Assembly (NCBI RefSeq): GCF_014851395.1
Contig: NW_024044348.1
Span: 27,748,676 to 27,812,675 of the forward strand
Length of the DNA: 64,000 nucleotides
From: Micropterus salmoides
Taxonomy: Eukaryota > Chordata > Actinopteri > Centrarchiformes > Centrarchidae
Direction of reading: 5' to 3'
The notes below the pieces were generated by a model. It was not told where the DNA came from, did no database searches, and saw only the letters and a program-made list of their open reading frames with translations. Shown here in pieces: positions 35,300 through 48,784 of this stretch. Each line of letters begins with the position of its first letter. The first letter of the stretch is position 1. Made by a program: the position numbers and the translations under genes.

Positions 35300-38200
35300 A
35301 AGATCTGTGTACAGTGTACAGTGTTGTAGACAATAACAAATTACGGCGGCTCAGGAAAAATATTGCATAATGGCACATCAGAAGGGCATAGCGTAGGCTA
35401 CTACAGTCAACAATACGAAAATACTCATAAAAAATAAAACCACATCTAATGTATAGAAAGCAGCAGTGCGTGTAAGTCAGCCCAGCAATAACATCAGGCC
35501 TGTCCAATATCACTGCCCTACAATATGACAAAATAGAAACAACTTAAAGAATAGTGTTAACACTGTTAGCTAAAGATAATGAATCAACCTTACATTTAGA
35601 TGTTAAGTTAAATTGCCCACTGGTGTCTCAATGCTGCAAACTTCTTTAATGTTAGAGAAACAAGATGTCACAAACGTGATTCAACAGCTTTTTGTCTTGT
35701 TCACAATGAGAGAAGGGAAAACTTGAACTGTGTCAAGAATTTGTTAAAGTTACTGATTGTTGCATCCATGTTTTGGGGGTCATTTTAGAATCAGTAGGTG
35801 TTGTTTTTAGGTTAAGTTGCTTTTTTTTGGACGATGCTTATTTGTTTCTTCTATATTTAAATTGCATTGCATGTTTAGCATATAGCAATGGAGTCTAATT
35901 TCTCTTTCAGATTTAACTCATGGTTGGCCCACAGACAGAACTTGTGCTAATTTTTTACTTTTACAAGGCAGACAAGGATGAGTGCTCCTCCAAAATCTCT
36001 TCTGCTAATGGAATCCAGCTGGCTGAATATATTGATATGATGTGACTAGACTTTCATCTAGTTATATGAGTTGGTTTGCAGTAACTCTTGTCATCAGAGA
36101 TATTTGATTCTGATGCCGGAGATGTAATGTGACAGAGCTGGAGGACGACAGAGAGCGGCAAAGAAAGGCAATGAAAGAGTACTGAACTCATCTCGGGGTG
36201 CTGGTGCAAATCTCTGATATAAACGTGCTTTGCAGTCAGTTTAAGTCAGTGAATGTTGCTATTATACAAAAAATTTGCTGTGTCTGTGTCTGCACCTGCT
36301 AACACTTACAATATGGGCTTTAATGTGATAGCTTCCACCCTGCGCTGGAGGATGTAATTGTACCTTGAGGTGCTGGATAAAAGACAGCTGGCTGTGTTTA
36401 GTAGGAAAAGCATAAAAATTATGCATCAATTTCCTCTTAAGTAAATAAAATGCTCTTTTCTACAGTTGTCAGTTTAGAACATGACAATATACTTCTCCAT
36501 CCTACAGTGCTCTTTATGCACTGACCCTGCTGTCTGTGTTTATGCACTAGCCTGCCATTACTTTGATCCCGAGACAGAACTTCTTCTCTCACTGTCATTT
36601 TTGTGCTCTTGCGTTAACATTTCCCACTGTTAAATGTTTCAGAAATCATAGGAAAGACCTGGGTATGACAGTGTCCTTTTATGTGTTCAAATAAACATTT
36701 ATGGGAATAAATACAGTGTTTTACGTTTAATCTTAAAATAGATTATTTGACAAACTCTAATAGGCTGGTTGAAGAGGTTATACTTTGAATGCTGCCCTTC
36801 AGCAGACGGAAAAGACTTTATAGATAACAGCTCAACAGGAGGAAAGAGAGCCTTTGATAGTGCTTCTTTATCTTGCAGGCACCTGCTTTGGCACAGGAGC
36901 TTTCTTGTTCAAGACCTAATGCCCTTCTGTCTCTACCAGGTTTCAGCTATGCAGTGAAGTTTCCAAAAATCTCTACTTTTCTTCAGCTCACTAGTAATGT
37001 GGATTGTTAAGGGCAAATATAGCAATGTCCAAATTTCATTTCTATCAGGAAGACTACTTTTCTCATACACACTCACTCTCGCTGTCAACTCCCCTCACTG
37101 TCAGCTGTCATTTTATCATTGCTGCTGTTAAGGTTGGAACAGCCAGATCTCTCTACACAGCACCAGAGCCGATAATCATGCTGTTTTCAGATTTAAAACC
37201 CTTCTTTGCTCATCTGCCTTCAGCTATTCAGCTCTATTGTGTGTGTGCCTCATAGAGATAATTTCTTCAGACAGTCTAATTGCCAAAGCCCGCTTTCTAT
37301 TTTTTCAGTGTCATTAAAATGGCATTCATCTTTCACTCAGAATTTTCATATCGCAAGCATTGCTGCAACACATTGGCATGTATGTGACCATGAAATGCAT
37401 GCACTTTTAATAATTTTGTTCCATGTGATGTGGCCATGATTGGAAGGTGAGAGGAAAGGTGCAACATGGTGAGAGGGAAAGTGCAAACAAGTTGGCACAA
37501 GGTGAGATGTAGGTATTTTGTTGAGAACTGGGTCTCTGACATTGCGTTGAGGAAAAAATGTGAAAGAACAAAGGCCTGATTTCTGCACAGTTAATGTGAT
37601 AATGGGATGATTTCCCTCAGCAGTATGTTGGCGTTCTGCCAGATTATACATGTAAACAATTAAGTCAAGTTAAGAAAAATGTTTTTGCCTGCATTGTTTG
37701 TAAGTTTCATTGAAGCTTACAAAGTCAGTAACATGATATAATGGTAAATTTCTAGATCCTTGTTTTGCAAAATAAAATTAATTTTCAATTACACATCATT
37801 ACAGTACATGTGATAAATATTGCAACCAACCAGGCTTTCTTCCAAATGTACACTATAATTGTGGTAAATGTTCTGATTTAGATTCTTCTCAAACAAACCC
37901 ATCTGTGCTTACATGTCACATTACCTATGCACTGGTCTTTCCAATTTCACCAATAACTGCCAGTTTTTTTAAATCATTGGAAGCTTGCAAGTAAAGGCTA
38001 AAATCAAATAGTCATAATTTGTTTGATGTGTATCATATGGGCAGTAGGAGCAGGAGGTTCCTTAGATTAGTTACTATGAGCGTGTTATTCACTACTGTGG
38101 ACCACTGTCTTTTTTATTTCAGCACCTCCATGAGGTTCAGCATTTCATATTGAACGATACACTTCCAAGTTGTGTTTTCACCATTTTTGCGTATGCAGGG

Positions 38201-39785
38201 TTAAAGGTCCTGTGTGGGTGGTTAATCACTACTCATGTGCAGAGGTTACATGGATGAGATAAATACAGCAGAGGGCTGTGAATGCCCGCAGGTTAAAACA
38301 CTGGAAAATACAGTATTGTAGTATTGTGTGTAGAGCAGGGTTATGAAAAGAGACATTTTCCATACAAAGCAGGAGATTTTTAAAAATAAGGAGTGTTTTT
38401 TTAGTAATAAGGTAATTTATATATAAATGTATCGTGTAACAACCTGGAAAAAGACATTCCTGTTACTTTACTGTGTAAAGAATATCTGTTCTTTGCTTTT
38501 CTAATAAACAAATGTGTTCAAAAGAGATGGTTTGCATTCAAGGTGGCTATAAGTGTGTGTCCAATTAGAAAATTACTCTCAGCAGGCGTTTAGATTCCAT
38601 ATAACTGTGGAAATGAGTGTCCAACGATTTTGAAATTCAACAGAGTAAACTTTTAAATTTATTTTGCTCCCACAGTGGACAGTGAAATTCTTATTTACTT
38701 TCTTCTGAGCGTTACTGCGAATCGTATGATACCTAAATAAGTGTGTACATATGTCACAGCCTCTGTGAGATGCATACATACTTTTGATGCGTACAACAAA
38801 CAACACTTTTATCTTAGCAGCTAAGGTGTCTCACACAGTTTTTGTAGTAAGAAGGATGGGTTCTAGGCTTTTCCTGACATAATGCACGTAGTTGGTGTTG
38901 TGGGTTCTGTCCTCTGGCCTTGTTCTTATCACATCCACCCACAGCAATGACCAGAACAGTAAGTAAATGGCTCAAAGGGCTTAGTGTGAGTTCAGCTGGT
39001 GTGAAATTGTCAAAACTGCCTAAAAAGTGGTATCCTCTTTATGTGTAAGCGTATTGGTCTATATTTTTGGTACAGGCCCTTGGATGTTAAGATCAGCTGT
39101 GTTTTAGTGATGTGTTCATTTCTTCCCTTTCTGTAAAAGTAAAAGTACAACTACTTTGTTTTTTCTCAGGTTTCCCTGCTTGCTTGAGTGGTATGACCAG
39201 CTCACTTTTTCAACAGATCAGTACAAGAGGGAAGCTGTTTTACTGCTGCTCTGGCTCAGTTTTCCATTCACAAAACCATTCTGGCAGCACCCTGAATGTT
39301 ATGACAGCGCACTGACGGTCACATTGTCCCCAAAGGAAACCAATTCATCCAATGCACAAGTGTGCTCATGGTGCATTCTGGGGAGTATGAGGAAAGATAA
39401 TGAAAAATCTTTTGTAAGCAGGATCTGTATTGTGCTGTGCTGGCTGTGTGTGCACACCATCTGGTACTTTGATGAAATAAGATAATGATAAACCTTGTGC
39501 ATGTGTGTGTGTTTGCATGTACACACATGCGTGTGTGAGCATGGTTGTAAGATAGCTGAGCCTAAGTGCCTGGTGTGTGTGAGCTCTGAAACACCAGTGT
39601 CCTTCTGAATCCTTGCCTGGATGCAAGCACAGCAGATGCAGGGCGCCTCCTTCTATCGTGGACCATGATCAGTAACACGTTTGACCTGCTGTCTGCTCAG
39701 TCAGGGCAACAGTATCGGCTGTTGGCACTTTTTACAGAACAAACAACTGTCTGTGGTGTCAGAGCACTAAGCCTTTTGTAACAGT
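35300..39785. other. Mostly unmarked non-coding sequence
   Basis: About 4.5 kb without a supportable exon or transposon end. Overlapping frames at 37206-37651 and 39112-39626 lie in several phases on both strands and look accidental. A TG-rich patch lies near 39500-39535. Confidence 0.4.
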
Positions 39786-40154
39786 CCTGCCCAACTACAA
39801 GGCAATTCAAAGTTCTTTACATAAAACTTTAAATCATAGGGCAATGTAATAAGACATTTTATAAAATTAAATAGAAAATAAAAACAAGATAAAACAGGAC
39901 AGTAACACTTACAGTGCAGTGTAAGATATTAACAAAAAGCTTGCCATTTTATTTAACAAAAGTCTTCAGCCTTGATTTGAAATAACTGAGAGTTTGAGTA
40001 GAGTTGGTTCCAGATATGTGGTGCACACTGCTTCTCAATGTTTTAGACTCTGTGGACAGAAAGCAGACCTGTCCCAGACAACCTGAGAGGTCTGTATGGT
40101 TCTTAACATAGCAAAAGATCAGAAACGTATTTTGGCCCTAAACCATTTAGTGCT

Positions 40155-40373
40155 TTAAACCAACAGCAGTATTTTGAAATCAATTCTCTGACAGCCAGGA
40201 AGCCAGTGTAAAGACCTCAGAACTGGAGTGATGTGGTCCCCTGTTTTGGTCTTGGTGAGGACTAAAGCAGCAGCATTTTGAATCAGCTGCAGCTGTCTGA
40301 TCAATTTTTTAGAGAGACTTATAAAGACACCGTTTACAGTAGTCGAGTCGACTGAAGATGAATGCATTGACAA
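40155..40373 (-). pseudogene. L2 ORF C-terminal fragment
   Basis: Seventy-two residues including QLQLIQNAAALVLTKTKTG and RSLHWLPGCQRIDFKILLLV. It matches the same region of the copy at 57930-59064, which reads SLHWLPVCFRIDFKILLIT. The conserved LHWLP...RIDFK block lies after the reverse transcriptase in L2-type elements. Confidence 0.82.
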
Positions 40374-40851
40374 GTTCTTCTAAATCCTGCTGAGATCTAA
40401 GCAGTCCTTAAATTCATGATATATTCTCCAGGTGATAGTAGGCTGACTTTGTAATCGTCTTAATATGGCTCTTGACTAGTTTTGTGGTTTGTAACATTAT
40501 CGATTGAAGCTGAGAGCCAACTTTTAATCATTCTTCCTTGGCTCCAAAAACTGACTTCAGTTTTATTTTTTTAATTGAAAAAAATTCTGGCACTTCCTAT
40601 CCTTGATTTGATCAATGCACTTACTCAGCGCTTGTGTGGGATCGATCTAATGATATGGTTATGTAAATGTGTGTGTCATCTGCATAGTTATATTAGCATA
40701 TTTTATTGTTTTTCATAATCTGAGCCAGTATAATCGTGTAGATATTAAACAAAAGAGTCCCCAGAATATAGCCTTGATGAATTCCACAGGTCATTTTGGT
40801 CAGCTCAGATGTGTAATTACCTACAGACACAAAGTAGTCCCTGTCCTTTAA

Positions 40852-41518
40852 AAGTTAAGAGGGTAATATTTAGGAGGATCTATTGACAGAAATGCAATAT
40901 TATACACATAACTATGTTTTCAGTGGTGTATAAAGACCATACATAATGAACTGTTATGTTTTTATTACCTTAGAATGAGCCATTTTTATCTACATACACT
41001 ACAGGTCCTCTTACATGAAAGTTGCGTAGCCATGTTTCTAGTAACAAGAGTCGACAGGGTGTCGGCCACCATAGCTTCTCCTGCGCGCTTGGGAAGGGAG
41101 GGCTGAGTGGTGCATTCATGTGGTGTCGGAATACTCAGAATCTTAATGCAAAAAGAGAAATAAAGTGTACATGAGACATACAGAAGTATACAGAACTTTG
41201 ATTTGTGCAAAATCACATATTTGCATATAAATATTATTTGTTATATGGTTTTAACGGTTAGATTACTGTCCATGTAGAGTGAACTAGATGTCTGCATGTT
41301 TATATGCTCTGATGATGCTAATCCAACACATCTTTGTAGCGTCCATGTTGATTCCACATTCCAACTTAAAAGTACATGAACACACACTGAAGTCGGAAGT
41401 ACAACTTCACAACTCGGGAAATGGGACCATCCGAGGAGCGTGTGAATGCACTGTAAGCCACTGGTTGCAATTCGCAACCCTCACCACTAGATGCCACTAA
41501 AACTTACACACTGAACCT
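40852..41518. mobile_element. TTAA-flanked MITE inside the L2
   Basis: A 667-bp insertion lies between TTAA at 40848-40851 and TTAA at 41519-41522. The L2 text resumes on the other side (CTGTCC before, GTAGGATTTAAACC after). The right end, on the minus strand, starts AGGTTCAGTGTGTAAGTTTT. The left end AAGTTAAGAGGGTAATATTT is a decayed version of the same terminus. TTAA target duplication is the hallmark of piggyBac-type transposition. The interior phrase TTTAGGAGGATCTATTGACA is familiar from fish repeats. There is no transposase. Confidence 0.68.
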
Positions 41519-42502
41519 TTAAGTAGGATTTAAACCGGTTTAGTACTGTGCCACAAAAGTCCCACCTAGTTTTCCAGTTGGTCTGGTAATATGTTGTGGT
41601 CGCCTATGTCAAATGCAGCACTGAGATCCAATAATACCAGACTGAAATTCTGCCCCTGTCTGTGTAATAGTGGATATTATTGAAAAGCTTAACAAGAGCC
41701 GTCTCGGTGCTGTGGAGTGGCCGAACTCCTCACTGGAAGACATGAAATTGTTCAGCTGTTGAACAATAGCCTTTTCAGTGATTTTACCTAAAAAGTGTTT
41801 TGATATGGGGTTATAATTGCTCATTAGTGATGTGTCTAGATTGTTCTTTTTTAAGAGTTGCCTGTTGACTGCAGTTTTCAGGGCCTGTGGAAAAAGATTT
41901 CTTTTCTGACATCATTGCCAAAAAGAGGCGAAGAGAGAAGAGATGTATTTACAATTTGTAGAAGATCTGATCTCTGCAAGGCCATGCAATTAGAAAGATT
42001 TCTGAAAAAGCCTGTTGGCAGAATATCAAGGCAGCATGAGGAAGATTCCAGATGTTGTATAATGTCCTCCAGGTTTTTCATGGTTGATAGGGTCAAATTG
42101 TGTCATGCTATTTGAATTAATTTTAAGTGTACACAGGGACAACACATATCCTGTTCCTGGTACGGAGGCGTTGATTGTCAATTATTTTATTTATTTTGTC
42201 AGTAAAGAAGGAGGCAAATTCATTTCAGGCTCTGGTGGATAGAAGTTCAAAGGCTACTGACACAGTCTGTAGCAAACAAGGCACCTGCATTATTATTGTT
42301 GTTGGCAATGATGTCAGAGAAGAAGTCTCTCTTTAAAGATGTCATAATGAACCTGGAAATTTGTTTTTCGCCACCTACGTTCAGCTTTTTGACACTCTTT
42401 TTTTTCTATTCTTACCAGCATGGAATTTCTCACCATAGACCGCTTTCACCTTAGTGGATGCAAAGGCGTCAATAACATTTGTAATTTTAGAATTGAAATG
42501 AT

Positions 42503-42730
42503 CTACAAGATCATTGACTGAGACCAAGTTCCACACCCACCATGGGTGTGGAAGAGAAAGAAAATAAATATTTCACTGCTGTTTTCAGTGATATACCATT
42601 TAGTGATAACTTCAGTTTGAACATTTGTGTGCACAGAGATAGCACTCTCAAAGAAAACCCAGGAATGATCAGAGACAGCAGCATCTGTCACCACAACCCT
42701 GAAAATATTCAGACCCTTGCAGCTCATCAA
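42503..42730 (-). pseudogene. L2 endonuclease C-terminal fragment
   Basis: A 75-residue frame with GLNIFRVVVTDAAVSDHSWV and FFESAISVHTNVQTEV. The SDH box is the conserved C-terminal active-site motif of apurinic-type LINE endonucleases. The domain upstream of it is absent, so the copy is 5'-truncated at about 42735. Confidence 0.75.
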
Positions 42731-42800
42731 TCAAATCAATCAAATCTCTTATCAGCCCCCACCCCCCTGCTCTCTGTTTCTTGTGTTCTTGTGTTATTTT

Positions 42801-42908
42801 CACCTGCCACCTGAATTTTGTGCTTCTCTGGTGCAGAAAATGTCCCCAGAATGCAGGAATTTAAGTGTTTAATGCTCAAAATCTTCTGGGGAGGACCCCC
42901 AGACCCCT
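42801..42908. repeat. Shared repeat segment, copy 2
   Basis: CACCTGCCACCTGAATTTTG and the block AAGTGTTTAATGCTCAAAAT followed by CTTCTGGGGAGGACCCCCAG match 32197-32339. It lacks about 35 bp from the middle of that copy. It sits just beyond the 5' truncation of the L2. Confidence 0.6.
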
Positions 42909-44948
42909 ATCAACTATTAAAGAATAAAACATTTTTCTGAATAGTAGGCCTATTAAAATATATTCTTGTCTTGTTGTCATGGCCCCAATCTTGTGCAATG
43001 TTACATCTCATTCACTGTTTTGTCAGACCCCTAATCTGAGCCCTTAAATAGAAGGATGGGGTATTGGTGAGGTCTGTCCGACCGATTTTGGTGGACAGCC
43101 TGGGCCAAACATGCCAGGGCCAATATTTTGTCCCAGTATGTGTGGTTTTTTTGCCCCAGTATGTGTGTTTTTACAAAATATAAAGCTGTGTCTGTATCCT
43201 GTCGCTTACCTTTTCACTGTGAGCCAAATGGTTGCTCAGCCATGTAATAACATCTATGTATTAACAGTGCTCCCTGAGTTAATCTCATAAATTCACTGCC
43301 ATTATGTGGCCAAGGAAGCTGAGAAGTTGTTGGGTAATGTGACCTCTGGGCATTTACTGCAGTTAGCCTCTCGTTACTTAAACCAACTATGTCTGCCACT
43401 TTGCATGAATGAAAAAACATGGAAGTCATCACCACAATAGAGTCTCGTTCAAAAGCCAAAAGACAGAATTCTAATGGATGCTTCTATTTTGTACTTTTTT
43501 ATTTATTTGCCTGTTTGTCTGTACTACTGTAGTGTGTGCTGGAGCTGTTGCCTTCACCAGGCGCACTACATTGCTTTAGAAAAGAAAAAAAAAACACTTT
43601 TAAATTCAACTGTTACACAGCTTTTGAAGATTTATGTTTTACACCACCACTACATAACAAGCATCACAGAAGGTGTGCACTACTAGATGAATACAGATAA
43701 CCTCAACACTCCTGACATCTGACAAAATTAAGCCACAGTTTTTGCAGAATTCCCTTGTCACTTATAATTTAATATTTTAGAGAAAAACACTGTGACTGAT
43801 GTTATTCACTGTGGCATTGTTCGAAAGCATGTGCTGCTCAAAATCTTTTATTTTTGCCACAAATTTGCGGAGGAATCGTGGGTGTATGGGGGCGGCTGAC
43901 CCAGGGCCCATACTAGTAAGGGGCCCGCTACGTGGATTATGAAGTAGCTCAACAGATTATAGTGGACACAAACTAACAACAACAGTATATGACGTTACGG
44001 TGTAACGGGAGAATTCAGCAGCTCTTATGAAAGGAAACAGTCCCTTTACTCATGGTTTCAATGATAAACCACCACAACAACGTCAATTACCAACAAACAC
44101 ACTAGATTCTAAGGAGACACGTTTTAATAAACATAAATCATAAAGTAACATTTGTATTTCAAACAAATGGCAAACTTATTAGCACATTTTAACAAAACTC
44201 CCTTCACCCTCATGCATCATGGGAATTCTGAGGGACGGACGTAGGCTGCGTGTGCACAGCGGTTTATTTACGGCGTCAGCTTCCGCTGGAAGCTTCTACG
44301 TTCTTCAGAGCTTTAGTTTCTCATCTTGATGGGTGCATCTAGCAACTACCACAGGGAGCATTTCAGAATAAGAGCGTTTTACCTGCCGGACTTTGCCGAC
44401 ATGTTTAGATTTTGTTGACTTGGTGATTAGTGCTTTTTGTGGTTCTGCTATGATTAAGTAGGCTACGTAGAAAAACTGTTTCTACGTCCATAGACTGAGT
44501 GCTTCCTGTCTATGGATGCACTGCAGCGCTTCTGGTGTAAGCAAAAACATTTAGTAGAAAGGCCGCTCCGGCAGCAGCGAAGCAGACAGACTCTGTGGAA
44601 TTTCGGAGTGAGTCTGGGGTCATGTAAACTTGGTTAATATGTCTTTGTAGCAGGAGGGCCCACAACGAAGCTCCGCCCCAACTGTGCTGGCAGTCTAGCT
44701 CTGCCCCTTCATACTGTAGCTTATTAAGCGTTAAATGTAAAAAGGGATTGTTATTATTAAAAGGACGTTTTATCAGATATTGTGAGCAACACTGTTGTTT
44801 ACAGTGGTTTTAAGTTGCCTCTTGATTTTCCTATTTATTACATAGCAGCAATGGTTTCGGTCCATTTATGTGATCAGTTCTTAATTGGTCGTTCCCATTC
44901 TACCTTTTCTCTGTTATTGACTTCTATGAGAACTGCTCGTCATTAGCT
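42909..44948. other. Unmarked sequence with possible repeat pieces
   Basis: No exon could be supported. Around 43835-43925 the text (GCTCAAAATCTTTTATTTTT, GGGCCC twice) resembles decayed repeat material. A GC- and CpG-richer portion at 44220-44720 contains a short palindrome (AAGCTTCCAGCGGAAGCT on the minus strand). I cannot assign either. Confidence 0.3.
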
Positions 44949-45083
44949 GAGCTCAAAGCTCAGTCTTTTGGGTCTTGTATTGTTGTCTTTTGGGTATTGT
45001 TGTCTTTGCACTTGTTGAAGCAATTTGTAACTTGTTTTTGAAAAGTGCTCTACAAATAAAGATTATTATTATTATTATTATTA
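44949..45083 (+). mobile_element. L2-type LINE 3' end with (ATT)n
   Basis: A severely 5'-truncated copy. TTGTTGTCTTTGCACTTGTT, GCAATTTGTAACTTGTTTTT, GAAAAGTGCTCTACAAATAA and AGATT lead into (ATT)n at 45062-45083. It aligns closely with the 3' end of the copy at 57930-59064. Such tails are reverse-transcribed first, which explains tail-only copies. Confidence 0.85.
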
Positions 45084-48000
45084 CTCCTCTGGTGTCCTGC
45101 TTTTTGGCCAGCGATGTGCACAAGTTGTTAGTGTCTATACATACTGTAGAACAGAAGCATCTAGTAGGCAGACCTTCCTACTTCTCGGTGTCTTTGGCTG
45201 TGGGATCAGGTCATAACCTCCTGTTAATGTCACTGTGAGCATGTTAGCCTGCTGATGTTAGCATGTTACTGAAAGCACTGCTGGATTGTCATTTTAATGA
45301 CACCAGATCCATCTGGATGTAATATTATTTCTTAAGCAGTACAAATCCAAATGTTTAACATTTTGACATGTAGATTCTGTTGGAAATTAACCCACCCCTC
45401 CTTTAATATTACAGTATTTACTGTTATTTTGCTTCATCACCCAACATTCTACCCAAAATTATCCATCTGTTTCTAAGTCACAGTGTCTCAGGGCAGTGGT
45501 AGTAAATTGGAAAGCAGGGAAGCCCCTTTTTCCCAAGCAACTAATTCGAGCTCTTTCTTGGCAGACCACGAGCACTCACATGTCATCTCTACATGTATAC
45601 CTCCACCAGTGTTTACTATATTTATTAATAAACACATTTTTATAACAAGATATATAGGTCAGATATAAAGAACAGCTACAACAATTAAAAACTATGATGC
45701 AGACATGTTCCAGCAGCTGTGGCTTCAAAGTTCACATCAGTTTGTTGAGCTGTTCTCATCTCACATTTGTCACGATCATGGAGGCTCCTAAAAGAACCAG
45801 TTTACCAACATTATGCATGCACAACAATATTTTACTGTCAACATAATTAAACTGAATATGAGTGATGGGTTATTTTTTGTTTACCAGATTTTTATTTGAT
45901 TGTGAGCCCCGTGCTTTGCAGTAATGATTTTTCTATTGGAGCCTGTCTCAGAGACGACTGAGTTTGCTTCCATTGTTTTACACCCTGACGGATGCCAGAT
46001 GGTACAAAAAGGAAGCAGTGGGTTTGCAGTGATGCTTGAACTGCATCCGAAGGAACACAGTTGATACAATGACAAAATATGCTATGGTATTACATTATCC
46101 TACCCTATTGTAAATTAAGTGTGGTCAAACGTGTATATGCTTGTCTTTGCTCAACTGCCAACAGAAATTGCTGAATTAGATTTTTAATTGCAGTTAAATG
46201 GCTAAATAAGCTCTAAGACTATAGTATGGTCTCATGCAGAAAACCCAAGACTAATAAATGAAAGTGTGGAGAATGTTAGATTTCTATTTGCAGAAAGTCT
46301 CTTGTGATCAGGAGCAATGCTCCAGATTTTTGGCACAGTTTAGTCGATCCAATTTAGTGTCCCCTCATTTCTTAAAAGACTCCATTTAGAATGGCAGTAA
46401 CAGTTTAATGTGAGAAAAATTACACGTCAGTAATAGTTTGTGGCCAGAATTGACTCCATTGCTTTTTAGAACAAAAAATGACATCACTGTTGATATATTT
46501 GTGTGTATGTGAGGGTGCGTGTGAAACAATATTTAAGAACTAAAATTTCAATATTCAGATACACAAATTCAATAGACTCAATATTGTATGATATACCTTG
46601 TTTTTATTTAGCAAAAATTCCTTTGTGCAGATTTTACTGTAATTCATGAGTATGAAATTATCCATTCACATATGTCACTGATTTCACAACTGTAACTACT
46701 TAGCTGGACCTTGATACCAGAAAGTTTCAAGTCTTATCTCTACTGGCGTCATATACCTGGATGTGTGTGAAGTTTTATTGATTCTGTATGTTCTTTCCTT
46801 GCTGTATCTGTTAATGTCATACCATGTCATGTTGTACTGATCGACAATATCAGGATGTTTGGTAAAAACAGCAGTCTCAAATAGAGCTGACTATGCACAA
46901 TGCTATATGCCAGTCCTGAGTGCAATTTATACAACTGAAATAATTGTTTTTGGAGCCAACAAAGAAAGAATCAAGCATAGCGTTAGTTCAGGCAGGCAGC
47001 GAAGTCAAGCTTAGGTCACAATCCCAGCGCATCAGCTGACAGCTTAGCTGATTCCTCTCTTAGCATTCATTGGCAATTCCATACAAGGTGCCTTATTTCA
47101 GCTGCTTTAGCCTGTCTACCGTTGCTGCTTCCTCTTCAAGCCGCCACACCAGCTCCTTCTTTCAGGCTGTTGACTGGGCATACATTGCTAAAGAGCTTAC
47201 CTTTCTTTTCAGAGACCAAATATTTAGCTGCACTCCCACTTGATTTCTGTGACAATCCATTGACATTGCAGTGAAAGACATTTGCTCTCTTCTTTCTTCT
47301 CTTCATTTGTTTGTAGCTGCTTGCTCAAGACAACATAAACTCTTAACAGCACAGAGGGCAACTTTTGCTTTCATACCATGATAGCAAGCCCTGGATCTTT
47401 ACTAGCATATTGTCAGAACTTTGTCAGCAGTTACATGAGCATTGCCAATACAGTCAGTGCAACTTCATATCACTTCATGTTCCACGTCATGGTGTTGATG
47501 CGACCAATAAGTCCAGAAACCGCAACATCACATCATATCAAATAGAATATACGTAAATTATCTGGCCTGGAGAACACATGTGAAACTTCCACCAAGTTTT
47601 ATGTGTGCAGTGCAGTTATGCACTTTGACAATGTCGCTTGCTGTCCAGCGGCCTACTTTGCCAGTTGGATAGGGCTGGCAAATGTTTGTGTTGAAAGTAG
47701 TCATGTTTTGTTTGTTAACAATAGGTTGTCCAAAACTAAAGCCTGAAAGCATATCTCCCTACATTTTCGCTCTTAACCTTAAAGACCTCTGATGTGGTGA
47801 GATGAAAAAATCCAGGTTGAAAAATGCAATAAAGAGGATCCAGATTGAAAATTTGCATGAGTTATACCCAAAGCTTTAAGATTCTGCAAGGAGTTATTGT
47901 AAGTGCACTGCTCAGTCCCTCGAGCTGGAGGGTTAAAAGAGGGACAGATAGAACAGATGCTCGGTGGTTTGACTTCTTTTTATGTCATGCATGTCACTGC

Positions 48001-48780
48001 CCCTTTCCTGGAGAAAATCCTAAGAGACAGCTCAACTGGGGCAACAAGGCACTTTTCGACAGTTGTCCTTTTTGTACTGTTGCTTTCTATCCTTCCTTTC
48101 CTTTATCGTTTTCCTCTCCCATTTTCCTTCAATCAACTACGCTCACCTTCTTTTTTCACATAGCATTTTGTTGCCTTCTCTTCTATCCAATTCCCTCTCT
48201 CCTCTTCTTTCCCCTCCAGAAACATTCCTTACCAGTTTCAGCAGTGGTGAGCACTCAGAGTACAGTTATGGGTTTCCTGTTCTCAGGGCGGCTTTTTCAC
48301 TGTGGCATCTCTGTAATGGAGCCCCTGGGAGCATGAGCCTCTATCTAAACGAGACAGGATTTACACAACAGGGCACTGATTGTGAATGCAGTCCCACCAT
48401 TGCTGAGTCCAAGGGTAATAAGATGTCTGTTGACTGTGAACTTCTTTTCAAGAGGATCGCTGTCATCACTGTCTTTCTTGCGTCTACGTTTTTTAGGGGC
48501 ATAAAATGGCAATGATCGAGGTGTATTACACTGGAAATTTAGTAAAGTAATGCCTTACCTGATGAAAGCATGTTGTCTCATGGGTTGGTAAGGCATTGTA
48601 CATTAAGAAGCTATGTTGTTGGAAGAGTTATTTTTCTGAAGGACATTCTGTCTTGTTGACATTATGTTCAGTTTTAGCAAAAATACAAATTCTACAGCAC
48701 AAAGTGACTGTCAGAGCTGGGATGAGTTGCCAAGTGTCACTGTGAAGTATTACAGTCTAAAGTATAAAGAAAATGTTTTA
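45084..48780. other. Mostly unmarked non-coding sequence
   Basis: Positions 45220-45275 carry GTGAGCATGTTAGCCTGCTG, a piece of the same ancient repeat as 4085-4440. The 163-residue frame at 47845-48336 covers a pyrimidine-rich region, has overlapping frames in other phases and shows no domain. I see nothing else. Confidence 0.4.
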
Positions 48781-48784
48781 TTAA

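Larger units (their letters stand above)
39786..42735 (-). mobile_element. L2-type LINE, split by a MITE
   Basis: Read on the minus strand, it begins with endonuclease text at about 42510-42730 (RVVVTDAAVSDHSWVFFESA; SDH is the catalytic histidine box). It continues through 41609-42480 (MSNYNPISKHFLGKITEKAI, QQLNNFMSSSEEFG) and the C-terminal part at 40155-40373 (LIRQLQLIQNAAALVLTK, then PVLRSLHWLPGCQRIDFKIL). It ends in a 3' untranslated region near 39786. The body is interrupted at 40852-41518 by a TTAA-flanked element. The open frames are short and broken. Confidence 0.85.

Noticed and set aside
47845..48515. Overlapping plus-strand frames of 163, 86 and 150 residues
   Set aside because: They lie over a pyrimidine-rich tract in three phases and give F/S/L-rich low-complexity text, not a protein fold.
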